A DNA stretch of 64,000 bases from positions 1-64,000 of the forward strand of contig JAURVB010012928.1 of the NCBI GenBank assembly GCA_033002965.1. The letters are read 5' to 3'. Each line of letters begins with the position of its first letter. The first letter of the stretch is position 1. The stretch comes from Piper betle (Eukaryota > Streptophyta > Magnoliopsida > Piperales > Piperaceae). Positions 22,126-33,200 of the stretch are shown here, piece after piece. Under the pieces are notes generated by a model. The model was not told the origin of the DNA and made no database searches. It saw nothing but the letters and a program-made list of their open reading frames with translations. Position numbers and translations under genes: made by a program.

Positions 22126-22957
22126 TTGCAAAATTTGGAATCGAACGTTAAATCGGATTTGAAGGAAGTTATTAAATCAGACTAATTTATCAAAAAATTA
22201 AATAAGAATTGATTTAGTTGAATCAGTAAAAAATGGTGTGATTATTAATTATAAAATATATTATTTAATTTTATATGTGTATTATATTTTATAATATATT
22301 TTTCATATTCTTTAATTTTTTTAAAAATTATTTGGAGGCATTTTTTATTTTTTTCATAAATCACAGTAAAGTCAATTTTTAATTACAAAAATATCACCGA
22401 TCCTTTTCTTTCCCCTGACCTTTCTATTCCCCTCTTGTTGTCTCCTTCTCCGTCGCCCTCGCCCTCGGTGGTCTTGCCCTGTCGCCCCCCCGTCCCCTAC
22501 AACCCCGCCCCCACCGTCACCGCCCCCACGTTGCCGCCACCCCCGTCGCCACCCCGACCCCGCCCGCCAGCCAACCTCCTCCCCCCAACTCGTCCCCTGC
22601 ACCCTCGCCCTCACTGGCCCTCACTGTCCCGCCAGCCACGACTCCGCCGCCACGCTCCACCGCCCCCCACCACGTCGTTGCGCTTTTTTTCCCCCGTCTC
22701 CCTCGTTCACCCTGATGCTGAGCCCGAGCTGCCTTCTCCGACTGTCGCTGCTCACCGCCGTGGCCCGACCCTCCCCTGCCGCCCCATCGACCTCCTCACC
22801 CAGTCTCCTCCCCTTGTCGTGAATCGGCCGATTCTTGCCGTGTCAAGAATCGGCCGCTTCTTAGTCTGATTTTACACTTGATAGAGTCGGCCTTATTTTG
22901 AATCACCTGCCTGAGTAAAATCTGCCGATTATGAATCAAATAGGCTGATTTTTGCAA
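22126..22957. mobile_element. AATCGG-type non-autonomous element with GC-rich core
   Basis: The left end reads TTGCAAAATTTGGAATCG and the right end, reversed, TTGCAAAAATCAGCC, with repeated CGATT/AATCGG words inside the ends, as in element 1 at 14703-15575. The middle (22405-22810) is GC-rich, with a Pro/Arg-rich open frame on each strand that is compositional. The AT-to-GC boundary has GTCAATTTTTAATTACAAAA, the same module as in the solo LTRs and the foldback array. No clear target-site duplication was found. Confidence 0.6.
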
Positions 22958-23242
22958 CTATGTTCCAAGATGACTAATCATTTTGGGTGAGCATATGCCT
23001 ACACTTCAACAATGTTGGGGAGGAAATAAAAGGATAGAGCATAAGTTGAAGATTAGATAAATAACAATAAAATCTTACTAAATTGCAAAGGAGAGGACAC
23101 ACGGTTCCTGCCATGTTTTCTTTAGCCATCTCCCTCGTACAACCAACAAAAAAATGTGGGCTTTAGTAATAAGTGCCACTCATGTTCATAGTTTTTATAT
23201 TATATGTCATTAACCCATACAAATTACATCACTTTCTAATGC

Positions 23243-24343
23243 CCCCTCTTAATTTGTAATTTTTATCATCTTTTTAAAATATTCAAACTTGTCTTGAATG
23301 AGAGTTTTTTTAAATACATCAACTATTTGTTCCTTAGTTCTGGTGAATTTTGACTAGATTTCACCTTCTTTAATAAAGTGATACTTCAAGTCAATATACG
23401 TCGACCTAGCATGAAAAAAGAAATTTTTATTCATTGCAATAGCATTTCACGAAACATTGTAGTTGTTTTACCCAAATAGTTTGAGAATTCTACACATAAA
23501 ACAAAACATCTTATACACATAAAAAATCTTTGAGAATTCTCTTTACCCAAATAGTTTCATATGCTGCATTTGTAATTGAAATATACTCGGCTTCAAATTA
23601 AGATAATGCAACCATTTTTTCTTCTTAGAAGATCATGATATAGAGCATTGCTTCCCAAGCTAAAAACATAGCCTCGTTTTCAACATCATAGTTCACACCA
23701 AAATTTTTAGTTCTTTTCACATACTTCAAAATTCTCATAACAACCATTAAATGAGATTTGTTAGGCTTCTCAATATACTTTAAAACTACACTAACCACAT
23801 GTAGAATGTTTGGTCTAGTGTTTGTAAGTTAAATTAAAGATTCAACCTAACTTTTATAGATTTACACATTAGTCAATTCACCATTACCATCCCTTTTCAA
23901 TTTCTCATTATACCCATGTGTGTAGACATAGGTTTGCAATTGACGTATTAAATATTTTCGACAAATCATCCATACTTCCTCTTGTTAAATAGAAATTTTA
24001 CATTTTTTTGCTTCACTTAAATGCCAAGAAAATATCTCACAAGTCCCAAATCAATCATTTCATACTTATCCATTGTGACATTTTTGAAATCAATTAACAT
24101 CTAGTCACAATTGCTAGCATAAATCAAATCGTTAACACATAAGCGAAGTATGAGGAAGTTGTTACCTTCTTTCTTCGTATAAAGTGAGGGCTCACTTGGA
24201 CTTTTGTGAATCTATTCCTCTTCAAATAGTTGTCAAACTTGTTATCCATGGTCTAGGTGTTTGTTTTAGGCCATATCGATTTTTTTATTTTGAACGCATT
24301 GTCATCTTGCCCTTCAACCAAATATCCTTGAGATTGTTTCACA
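23243..24343 (-). pseudogene. copia reverse transcriptase (C-terminal half) and RNase H remnant
   Basis: Broken frames give KEGNNFLILRLCVNDLIYAS, the place of the YVDD catalytic motif, which here reads CVND. RNase H text follows, then RTKEQIVDVFKKTL, the usual copia C-terminal signature, just before the polypurine tract. Numerous in-frame stops. Immediately before the LTR insertion the strand reads YVKQSQGYLVEGQDDN. Confidence 0.8.
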
Positions 24344-24348
24344 TAAAC

Positions 24349-27300
24349 TGTAAAACCCACGACTCGAGTCAGGGTTAGTTTGACCGTGGTTCGAGTCAAT
24401 TCAACTTTTAGAACTACGTGTGCGGGGCCGAGGCCGACCGTGTGCACATGGTTCATGTATACCCAAGTATCGATGATACGCGTCAAATATGCATCAGTGA
24501 GACTGAGTTATCAGTAGATATGAGAGTATACAGTTGATGATTTTATTTTTCATGTTGTGACCAGTAAAATTAGTTTAGGCCAAATAATGCATTAGGACGC
24601 GTTAGATAGTATTCGAGTGGGTTATTAGTTACACAACATGTCATTTGGATGTTGTGTTATTTTGTTTGATTTTATGGGATTTTCCCCTTTTTTTGATTTT
24701 TTAAGATTTATTCCGAGTTAGTTATCATTCTTGACTCGAGCCGGTGTCGAGTCAAGTCTTACTTACAAGTTTGCCACCACCATATTCTTCTCATCTTCTT
24801 TCCCAACACTTCCCCTTCACCATCCCAAACCCTAGCCGCCACCCTTGAGATTTTGTCACCGCCGCCAACGCTACCTCTCCGCCCAGCCCAGCTGTGCCGT
24901 CACCTTGCCGCCTCGACCACACCTGGCCACTTTCCAGCCGTCGCGACGCCGGAGATTGCCACGATCTTACGGCCGCTCCCAAAGCGATTCCGCCGCCGTC
25001 TGCCACAGGACCGCCGCCGCCGTGACGCGAAGCCCTTCCCCTCAACCTTCCTTATAGTTCCCCCTATCTAGCGCCGCCGTCAAGGCCGGCTGTGGGTTCT
25101 ATCGGAGTGACCGACCGCCCCAACCGAACTCCACGCCGTCTTCGGTGGCCATTGCCGCCGGGGCTGCCCTTGTGGTCACCACTATTAGGCCAAGCTCGCC
25201 GAAACGGTGCTAACCCCTACCTCTGATTGCCCTATCGGAGCACTTGCCGGAAAACCACCAGAACTGCCAGAAAATCGCCTGCTCGCCTTCACCGCCTTCG
25301 TCCGTCGACACCGATTCCAGCTGCTGATCGCGAGGTGGTTTTCCTTCTTTTTTAGTATTATTATATGCATGTTGTGGTCATGGTAGCATATTGGAATTAA
25401 TTTTATTAACTTCATGATTTTAGTTTAATTAATCATGATTATGATAAACATGTAATGATTAGCGTAGATTGTGTTGTGTGATGTAAATGTTCACTAATGA
25501 AATTGTTAGTAAACTACTGAATAGTTAATTAAATGCGTGCTAGCTAGTTAATTTATGAATTTGCATGATTTAGGTTTTGCATGCTAGTATTAAGTTAAGA
25601 TTAAATTGATTAAACCATTGTCACCTTATTAGAATAGGTATGTTTTGAAATTGGAATTAAAAGTGCTAGGTAATAAGTAACGTATGAAATCATAAAATTA
25701 TTAACTTGCTTCACAATTAGAGATTTAGTGTGATTGTTGAGATGATTGTCATGTTTGATTAGATTATTGTATGCATGTGGATATATTAGTTATATAGGCG
25801 TACATCATATATGTATGGGCGTTAGTAAATAGTTATGTTCATGTAGGTTCATTGCAGGAGCTCACCGTCTAGACACGAGATTGCGCTTGGAGCTTCTGAC
25901 AGGTCTGTTAGGACACGCTTCTCAGGTTTTATCACTCTACTCTATCGGTGATTTGATTTATTGATTGTAGGACGTGTCAAGTGGATGATTTATCAGACCC
26001 CACCTAACACGGGTCATTTGATCGATTGTTTTCGGAATTAATAACCCTCGAGGATGAGATCCCTCGAGCTTGTTTTCAAAAATAAGATCCACCGCAAGTT
26101 GCCTTTGGGGCTTATTATAATAAATCCCGACCCAGCCCTTCGAGTTTTCAATGAGACAAGAGAAGATGAATCGACTCGCATGTGCATGAGCGGATGTCGT
26201 GCACAGTCAAAGCGGGCTCTGGATTAATGAGCGGCATGTTCCATTCCTGAGGGATCCTGACAACTTTGCGTTTGAGCTCCTCACACTCGGAGAACGTAGA
26301 GGTTTACGGGTACTGTTAAGTACAACGCATGTCTGGACTTGTGGTTCAAAGGGTACTAAAGGCGCATGCCTGAGAGTACTCGATCTATGTGCTCAAGGCT
26401 AAGAGTAATATGGAGGTTTGGAGAGGGCTTAGGATAAAAGTTTTACATGAAGTACTGAAAAAGAAGTGTCTAGAGCTACACAGTGCCTAGAGCGACACAG
26501 TACCAGATAGATCAGGATGCTGTTGAGTCAGCTGCTCAACGGCTCCTTTGTAGTTACCCTTATAAGAGTTCTTGAGGAAGATATATGATTGTTTGTTTTC
26601 CATAAGAGTTTGCTCTCATGTTCTAGTTTGATATTAGTTTTTCTGAACCAGTGACACCTGTTGCTGATGTTTTTCTACTATATGTAGGTGAGGATGATGA
26701 ATGGTATATGCTGGCCTTGACGAAGGATTAGCGTTTGTATTGCACACACATACCTGGCGCCACGTCGACTTTGCGTAAGATGTGAAGTGATTGGCTATTG
26801 TAGTAGATTTACATATTGGTGTATATATGCATGTGTTTGTGAGGCTTGTATGCCTTGTTTTAGAAATGCTTAGAAATGTTTTGAGAAAAACTCTAATGAT
26901 GTGTTATGTTGAAATGAAAATGAACCAAATGAGTTGAGTATGAAATTGCAGGTGGGCTAGACCCAATTATAAGATGTGTTGTTGCTTAAATCCTATTGTG
27001 GTGTGCATTATAGTTTTATATATATACCTTATAATGTGCCGTGTTTTTAATAGGTCGTCCCCTTATTGCACTTTTAGGGAAAACTTTGTCCATCTTATTC
27101 CAGGATTTTTAGGAATTTTGTTACTATTTAAATTATTTTTGTATGTGGCTATCATCATAACATTCACGTAGTATCCTGATAGGGTTTCTCATCTCATTCA
27201 TATATTATTTGTGCATTAGCGGCGTGTTCCATCTTGAGACGTCGAGAGGGTTATGTCATAGCCGTTTAGGTTTTGGGTTAGCCAACTTAATCGGTTTACG

Positions 27301-27364
27301 AGTAATTCGATCCTTTTTAACAATTCTGGTCCGGGTTGAAAGTAAACCGGATTGGGGTGTTGCA
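24349..27364 (+). mobile_element. complete solo LTR, copy A (3.0 kb)
   Basis: Starts TGTAAAACCC and ends GGGTGTTGCA, a TG..CA long terminal repeat with near-inverted ends. It is flanked by a perfect 5-base target-site duplication, TAAAC (24344-24348 and 27365-27369). It interrupts the copia RT inside the conserved EEVYVKQ motif: the codons resume exactly across the insertion. Features shared with other copies include a TTGACTCGAG..GAGTCAAGTC palindrome near 24731, a GC-rich block (24830-25330) and a conserved CCTCGAGGATGAGATCCCTCG at about 26046. No coding domain. Probably a long LTR of a Ty3/gypsy (Tekay/Del-like) or non-autonomous LARD element; the lineage is inferred only. Confidence 0.9.
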
Positions 27365-28330
27365 TAAACCTCTTCTTGTAATTCACTATTTAAGAATGTT
27401 GATTTCACATCAAGTTAAAATACTTGTAACTTTAATTGATTTACAATAGCTAACATATTCCTAATTACTTACGTCCCTACAACTGGTGCAAAAGTTTCAT
27501 TGAAATCAATCCCATGATATTGAGAGTAACCTTTTGTAACTAACATTTCCTTGTGTTTTTAAATTAATCTATCCATATTGAATTTAGTCTTCTACACCTA
27601 TTTAAAGTCAATTACATCTTTACCTTTCAGTTTTTTAACATGTTTTCATGTTTGATTCTTTTTAATTATTTTCATTTCTTCATCCATAACTTGCACCAAT
27701 TTTTTATGCTTTATAACTTCATCAAAATATTGATGCTCAAGTGTAAGGAAGTCAACATTATATTCCATAACTTCTTGTAAAGAATGCACCTTTTTAAGAG
27801 GAGAATTGAATCAATATCATCCGGCCTCACTTACCATTCTCTTTATTGTGTACTAGTAGGTGGTATAGGTCGTGATGAACAAGATAAACTTAAAATATCT
27901 TCCTAGTCTTCAATAACTTCCTTGGTAGGTAGTGTTTCATCTCTTACTTTTTCTTCTACTTCCACATGTGGCCTCTTCAAATGAGCTTCACTAACACATA
28001 CTTTCTATGTTTCATTTTCTTCTACCCTTTGGATTCTTTACAATATCCAATAAAAAGACATTTCTCACATTTTTTAAAGAAATTTGCTTCTCTTGTGTCA
28101 AGTTTCAATAAAGTCTTATTTTGAACCGTTTTTGTAAGACATCTATTGAGGGTATAGATTGCAGCATTTATTGCCTCATCCTATAATTTATATGGGAGGT
28201 TCTTGTATGCTGATATGCATCTAGTCATTTCAACAATTGTTCTATTCTTCCTTTCTAATACACAATTTTGTTGAGGTGTGTAGCTTGTAGTCAATTCCCT
28301 TCTAATGTCATTGGACTTGCAAAAATTTTA
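27365..28330 (-). pseudogene. copia RT N-terminal part and integrase C-terminal part
   Basis: Continuation of the split element. Near 27365-27420 the minus strand gives NILK/ELQEEVY, the start of the RT motif; at about 28000-28290 it gives TPQQNCVLERKNRTIVEMTR and FFKKCEKCLFIGYC. Frames are broken throughout. Confidence 0.75.
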
Positions 28331-28338
28331 AAATTCTT

Positions 28339-28967
28339 TTACATAGAAGTTTCCACCTCTATCATTCTCAAAGCCTTCAAGTAGAATCCACATTGTTTTT
28401 CAACCACTACCATAAACTCAAAAAACTTAAAAAATATTTGTGGTTTTTCACGTGAAAAGTAAACCCGCATTATTCTTGTAAAATCATCAACAAGTAAGAA
28501 GAAATACTTTATACCTCTAATTGTTGGAGTATTTATTGGACCACATAAATTAACATGAACTAGGTCAAGTGGGGTTCTTATCATCCATGAAGACTCCAAA
28601 AATGACAACCTATGTTATTTTTCATGTACACATCATTTATAATGTTTGTGATTTTGATCAATTTGTGTAAACCAAACACCATATTTTTATACTTGAACAT
28701 TGCAAGAATTTTAAAATTCAAGTGACCAGGTCTCAAGTGCCTTAACAAAAACATATCATCATAAGTGATCTTCAACCCATAATTCCTACAAGAAGACATT
28801 CTAAATTGAAAAACTTTACTATTATTCATCTTCACCTTGGTGATTACTTGATTACTGCTCTTGTCAAGAATCACACACACGTTGTTGTCAAAAATCACCT
28901 TGTATCCCTTTTGAAGCAATTGTCCAACACTCAAAAAATTTGTAACCAAACAAGGTATGTAATACAC
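28339..28967 (-). pseudogene. copia GAG-pre-integrase and integrase core fragments
   Basis: The open frame at 28581-28967 has NFLSVGQLLQKGYKVIFDN and HLRPGHLNFK (remnant of the integrase HHCC finger). The frame at 28339-28608 has PLDLVHVNLCGPI and YFFLLVDDFTR, containing two integrase catalytic-region aspartates. The two frames overlap at a frameshift. Confidence 0.85.
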
Positions 28968-29042
28968 ATCATAAATGAACTTGGTGTTCCTTGCTTGCTT
29001 TGCACTGAAATCACATATTTGTCAACAATATCTCTTCCTTTA

Positions 29043-29803
29043 TCATCTCTCAAACTTCACACTAGAAGAGAAATTATCATCAAATTTCACAATTTTTTTG
29101 TTTCTTCCGGTTATATGATTGCTATAACTACTATCTATATACCAAATATCTTTGTGTTCCTCCTGAGTAGATATGTAAGAATAAAATGCATCACCTTCTT
29201 TATCATCTTTCTCAACATAATGTGCTTTCTTCTCATGTTTCTCTAATATAGTAGTCATCATCTCTTCTTTTGTGCATACAACCCTTAGGATCATGAGCAT
29301 CTATAATAGCAATCCTTGACAACATTGTTAGTCCTCTTGCAAATATAGCATTATCTCCTTTCATTTTGACTTTGACCTCTTCCATACCCTTATCCTTTTA
29401 CCATCATTGTTAATTTTCTCTTCCACCATTGTAATTTCCTCCATCATCATTGTAGTTTCCTTTATTTTATCCCTTACCTCTTCCACCATGAAACTTATTT
29501 GAAGACTCACCTCTTTCATATCTCTTTGTATTTCCCATATCCACCTTGGTTGAAAATCTTACTCTATGCTTGAAGTAGACGTTACCTTTTTCATCTTTTG
29601 CCCGTGTATTTCAAGAAGGTGATCAATTTACTAATAGATAATCTAGACAAATCTTCTAACTCGTTAATAATTGTAACAACATGTTTAAACTTAGATGATA
29701 TATTTCTCAACATTTTTTCAACAACTCTTTTGTTTGTAATATCATCTCCATATTTCCTAATTTTATTCACAATGACAATAATCATAGAAGACAAATCTTT
29801 CAC
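29043..29803 (-). pseudogene. copia gag and protease fragments
   Basis: 29591-29803 matches the UBN2/gag region (RVVEKMLRNISSKFKHVV, then LSRLSISKLI). 29043-29300 contains WYIDSSYSNHITG, the copia protease site with Gly changed to Ser in D-S-G. The zinc knuckle expected between them is not recognisable. Confidence 0.8.
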
Positions 29804-30060
29804 ATTTCACATTCTTTTATGTAAATATTATCAAAATTAGTCATAATTTTTAGAGTTTTACCAAAATTACCTTGTCGTTACCTATAAATTCATTCTTCGA
29901 AATCTCTCATGCATCCATTGACTTTGTTGCTCTCATAATCTTTGGAAAAATGACTAACTTACTCTTTGTTGATTGAGGATTGTGACTTTTGTATCTTTTT
30001 TCTTGTGTCTCCTTGTACTTTTTTCTTTACTTCAAGTGATTAAGACTTCATTACTTAGAG

Positions 30061-30489
30061 GTTCTTCATATTTATCTTCTATCATTTCTCATAAATCGGT
30101 GACTCGACCGATATGCCAAATGAACGCACAAATATAACACAAGATGCTTTGGGCCGGCCTATAATACAATCTTGACAATACAAAGAGCCCAACCAATTTC
30201 ATAACACAATTCACTGAAGTGATGTGTATGTTATTTAATTGGTGACTCGGTCGATATGCAAAACAATGGGCCACAGGCACGGGTTCTACAAAATGTTTTA
30301 TTTTTATTTTATTTTCAATCTTATTTTCATCCCATCCAAACTTGTGATGGAAATTTTCAAAATAATGTCATTTTATTTTATTTGTATTTTTTATGAATTT
30401 TTTATTATTTATATTATTTTTATATCAACCAAATGAACTCTAAATGGACACAGCGAGAAATTTATTTTATAACTCTATATTTTCTCGTT
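30061..30489. repeat. spacer with a 145-base-spaced direct repeat
   Basis: GGTGACTCG..CGATATGC occurs at about 30099 and again at about 30241. Its relation to the copia boundary is unclear; it may mark LTR remnants or a separate small insertion. Confidence 0.4.
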
Positions 30490-30754
30490 GTCAGCCGCGA
30501 TGATACCATGGAGGAGATATCTTGTACGTGCACTATGTAGTGACTGCAATAACTTAAGGAGAGTAATTATTCTTTTATCATCCTTTACCCCACTAGTTAA
30601 ACGAGATATAACCTAGATAGTGGTGAATAAATATGAAATAACGGTTAGGGTGTTCATACTTGTTGTTAATCCTCTTCTGGTTCCAAGTTCCAACTCTGCC
30701 AACAAAACTTTATGCTCTATGCCATGGAATGTCTTATTGCCTATGCATACTGGA

Positions 30755-31445
30755 TTTTGAAGGGGCCGATACAATACACATCGGATATACCCAATACGCC
30801 TCAGAATACTTTTTTTATCTTTTTTAACTATTCTTTCGATTCATAAACTAGGGGAAAAAATCTACTTTAAGGAAGATTAAATGTGTCATCTACACATTTT
30901 TATCTTTTTGGGTGAATTTCATCGCTCTTTTATAATTTATATTGAAAAATCAAATTAAATAATATCCTTCCTCTTCCTCTTGCACTCTTTTGTTTTCTTT
31001 ATTTTTTATTGATTCTTTTTAATTTTTTTAGTATTTGTACATTTCATGAATTTTTTAAAATTTTTTATAAGATATATAATAACTATTTTTTTAAAAGAGA
31101 CTAGTTCTTATTTTTACTTTAGGTACGACTAGGTACTTTATATTTATATAATAGTATAACAAAAATAAATGTTTATTATCACGAAATTTAACAAAATGAT
31201 TATTATCTATAATCTTAATTATTATCATGTTTATTTATAGAATAATTTAATTTTAGAGGTGAAATGAATGGATACTTAAATCCTTTCATTAATTATAAAA
31301 TTTAAATTAATATTTATTAATGTTTAAACAAGAAAATTAAATTTAAATTAGTGTTTTATTTAGTTTTTTGATGAAATATTACTTTATATATATTATTAAT
31401 TCACTTTAGGCCGATACGTATCAGGCTGATACACGTAATATATAT
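30755..31445. mobile_element. CGATAC-ended small element inserted in duplication copy 2
   Basis: The left end has GGCCGATACAATACACATCGG and the right end GGCCGATACGTATCAGGCTG, with AT-rich DNA between. The stretch has no counterpart in copy 1, so it is probably an insertion after duplication. Terminal inverted repeats are imperfect and no transposase is present. Confidence 0.45.
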
Positions 31446-32150
31446 CCACAAATCATTATGGATCATTTGATATATTGTCTTATCAAATTGAAGGGTTGGG
31501 GAACTGGCCAATTATTTGGGTTTAGGTGATTGGTGATGACCGTGGTGAATGATACATGCCTTTCAAATAGCTAATTAAGGTTGTTTATGCATATCAAGTC
31601 AAGTTTTGTTTATTTCAAATTTAACTCATTTCGCTTCAAGACTAAGTCATGTCAGACTTAGTTGTTTTGAGTTCGAGTCAAGTTTAAATTAACTTAATTT
31701 TTATTTGTCAATATTTTTATTTTGTATAATTAATATTAAATTTTAATTTTATAATTAAAATATCTCAAACTAACGTAATTATAGATAAGAGACAATTTAA
31801 TCATGCATATTTTTTAAAATTATTTATATATTTATTTTATTTTATAATTTAATTAAATTTGTAAGAAGAAAACAAATATATATGTAATAAAAAAATTATT
31901 CTTTATATAAAGTATGCCCAGTTATTTAACATCATAAATCAAACTTAAATTTGAGTTTTTCTTAAAGTCGAATCAAATCAATCTAGTCTAAGCCATAGAA
32001 GGGGAATTAGACAAAGTAACCTCTGGTGAAGTTGAAAGAGAATAACTCACATTGACTTCCAGATTAATTCTAACTACACAAATGAATTCTTTCCGTTGAT
32101 GCGTTAAACCCTCGTTTCCCGTTCTGAGAGTTACAAGCGCTTGCAACCTC

Positions 32151-32160
32151 TATATATATT
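32151..32160 (+). promoter_or_regulatory. TATA box of the early-nodulin-like gene
   Basis: TATATATATT lies about 120 bases before the ATG and is conserved in the duplicated promoter at 21426-21434, followed in both by a pyrimidine-rich leader. Confidence 0.65.
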
Positions 32161-32280
32161 CCCCTCACCCCTTCTACCTCACACCAGCACATCTTCTTCT
32201 ATTCTCATTCTCATACCTTCTTCTTTTCTTGCTCACATTTCTTTCCAAGATCACTCCCATTGTTCTTGTTTCTGCCAAAC

Positions 32281-33098
32281 ATGGCGACTAAGAGTTGTGT
32301 TTTGGCTGTTTACGCTATTATGGCACTGACCATGGTCGTTTGCTCTGCCCATGCTTATGAGTTTCGCGTGGGAGGAAGAGATGGTTGGGTTCTACACCCA
32401 AAAGAAGAGTATAATCACTGGGCTCAAAGAATGAGGTTCCAGGTTAATGATTCTTTAGGTATATTTAGTCACCAACATCTGAACTTGAGTATTTGTATGG
32501 ATTTGAGTATGTTATATGATCCATGTGTAACCATTAATGCTTATTTGGATCTGGGTATGGTGTCTTTCTTGCAGTTTTCAAGTACACGAAAGGAGAAAAC
32601 TCGGCGATGGTGGTTACTAAGGAAGATTATGAAGCATGTAACACTACTAATCCAATCAAGAAGATGGACGATGGAAATTCTGTCTTCCCTTTTGATAGAT
32701 CCGGTTCTTTCTTTTTTATCAGTGGCAACCATGAAAGATGCCGAAATGGAGAGAAGCTCTGGGTGATTGTAATGGCTGTGAGGAAGCCACTCAGTCCTTC
32801 TCCATCAACTTCTCCTTCTCCATCTCCATCTCCATCACCGGCTCTTGCTCCTCCACCTCCTCTATCACCTGCTTCTGAACAAGCTCCGAATCCGTCTTCC
32901 ACAGGCGGAACAATGACTCCATCATCATCTCTTTCCACATCTTCCTCACCTGCCATTGACCACAATGATGTGATCTCCATTGTGTTCATCACAGTACTAC
33001 TCTCTTCTCTGTTTGTGATCGGGTGGTCTGAATTATCATGCAATATCAATCTGGGTCGTGTTTTCTCTATGTTATGTACGCTCTTATTAGATTGTTGA
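32281..33098 (+). CDS. early nodulin-like protein (plastocyanin-like domain)
   Basis: Two exons, 32281-32458 and 32575-33098, join in phase 1 to give 233 residues. Layout: signal peptide (about 1-26, ending CSAHA), phytocyanin-like domain (about 27-128: YEFRVGGRDGW, NDSL|VFKY, CNTTNPI, FFISGNHERC), a Ser/Pro-rich linker with SPSPS repeats as in arabinogalactan-type proteins (about 131-195), then a hydrophobic segment VISIVFITVLLSSLFVIGW. The His and Cys needed to bind blue copper are not all present, as in other ENODLs, so electron transfer is unlikely. The family is secreted and usually GPI-anchored at the plasma membrane; here about 24 residues follow the hydrophobic tail, which is unusual. 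The intron position matches the family. A truncated duplicate lies at 21426-21852. Confidence 0.88.
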
Positions 33099-33200
33099 AG
33101 AGTTGCAATATCCGACATCTTATTGCATAGTGGCCAGTATTACATAGTGTGGTTTTAGTTTACTTCTTATTATGTGCTATTGGAGGATGTAATGATATAG

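Larger units (their letters stand above)
22980..30060 (-). mobile_element. degenerate Ty1/copia retrotransposon, interrupted by a solo LTR
   Basis: Reading the minus strand from 30060 down: a gag fragment (about 29400-30060, including 29591-29803), protease with WYIDSSYSNH (29043-29300), GAG-pre-integrase (28581-28967), integrase core (28339-28608, LVHVNLCGP and FFLLVDDFTR), integrase end (TPQQN and ERKNRTIVEM near 28200-28290), reverse transcriptase split by a foreign LTR at 24349-27364, and RNase H to about 23243. A purine tract AAGAGGGGGC (23243-23253) marks the end of the internal region and overlaps the last codons; LTR remnants may follow to 22980. The gag-PR-INT-RT-RH order is diagnostic of copia. 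Many stops and frameshifts are present, so it is dead. A 5' LTR was not recognised near 30060. Confidence 0.85.
30490..33200 (+). repeat. segmental duplication, copy 2 (includes an NADK3 exon-5 relic)
   Basis: At about 30493-30525 the sequence GCGATGATACCATGGAGGAG resembles NADK3 exon 5 around 20329-20350 (encoding HGDTMEIS), indicating that the duplicated block began inside the kinase gene. Homology to copy 1 resumes at CCAACTCTGCCAACA (30690) and runs through the complete early-nodulin-like gene to its 3' flank. An extra ~0.7 kb (about 30755-31445) is present here and absent from copy 1. Confidence 0.75.

Noticed and set aside
22435..22869. 144-codon Pro/Arg-rich frame
   Set aside because: Lies in the GC-rich core of a repeat element, with a counterpart frame on the other strand; no domain.
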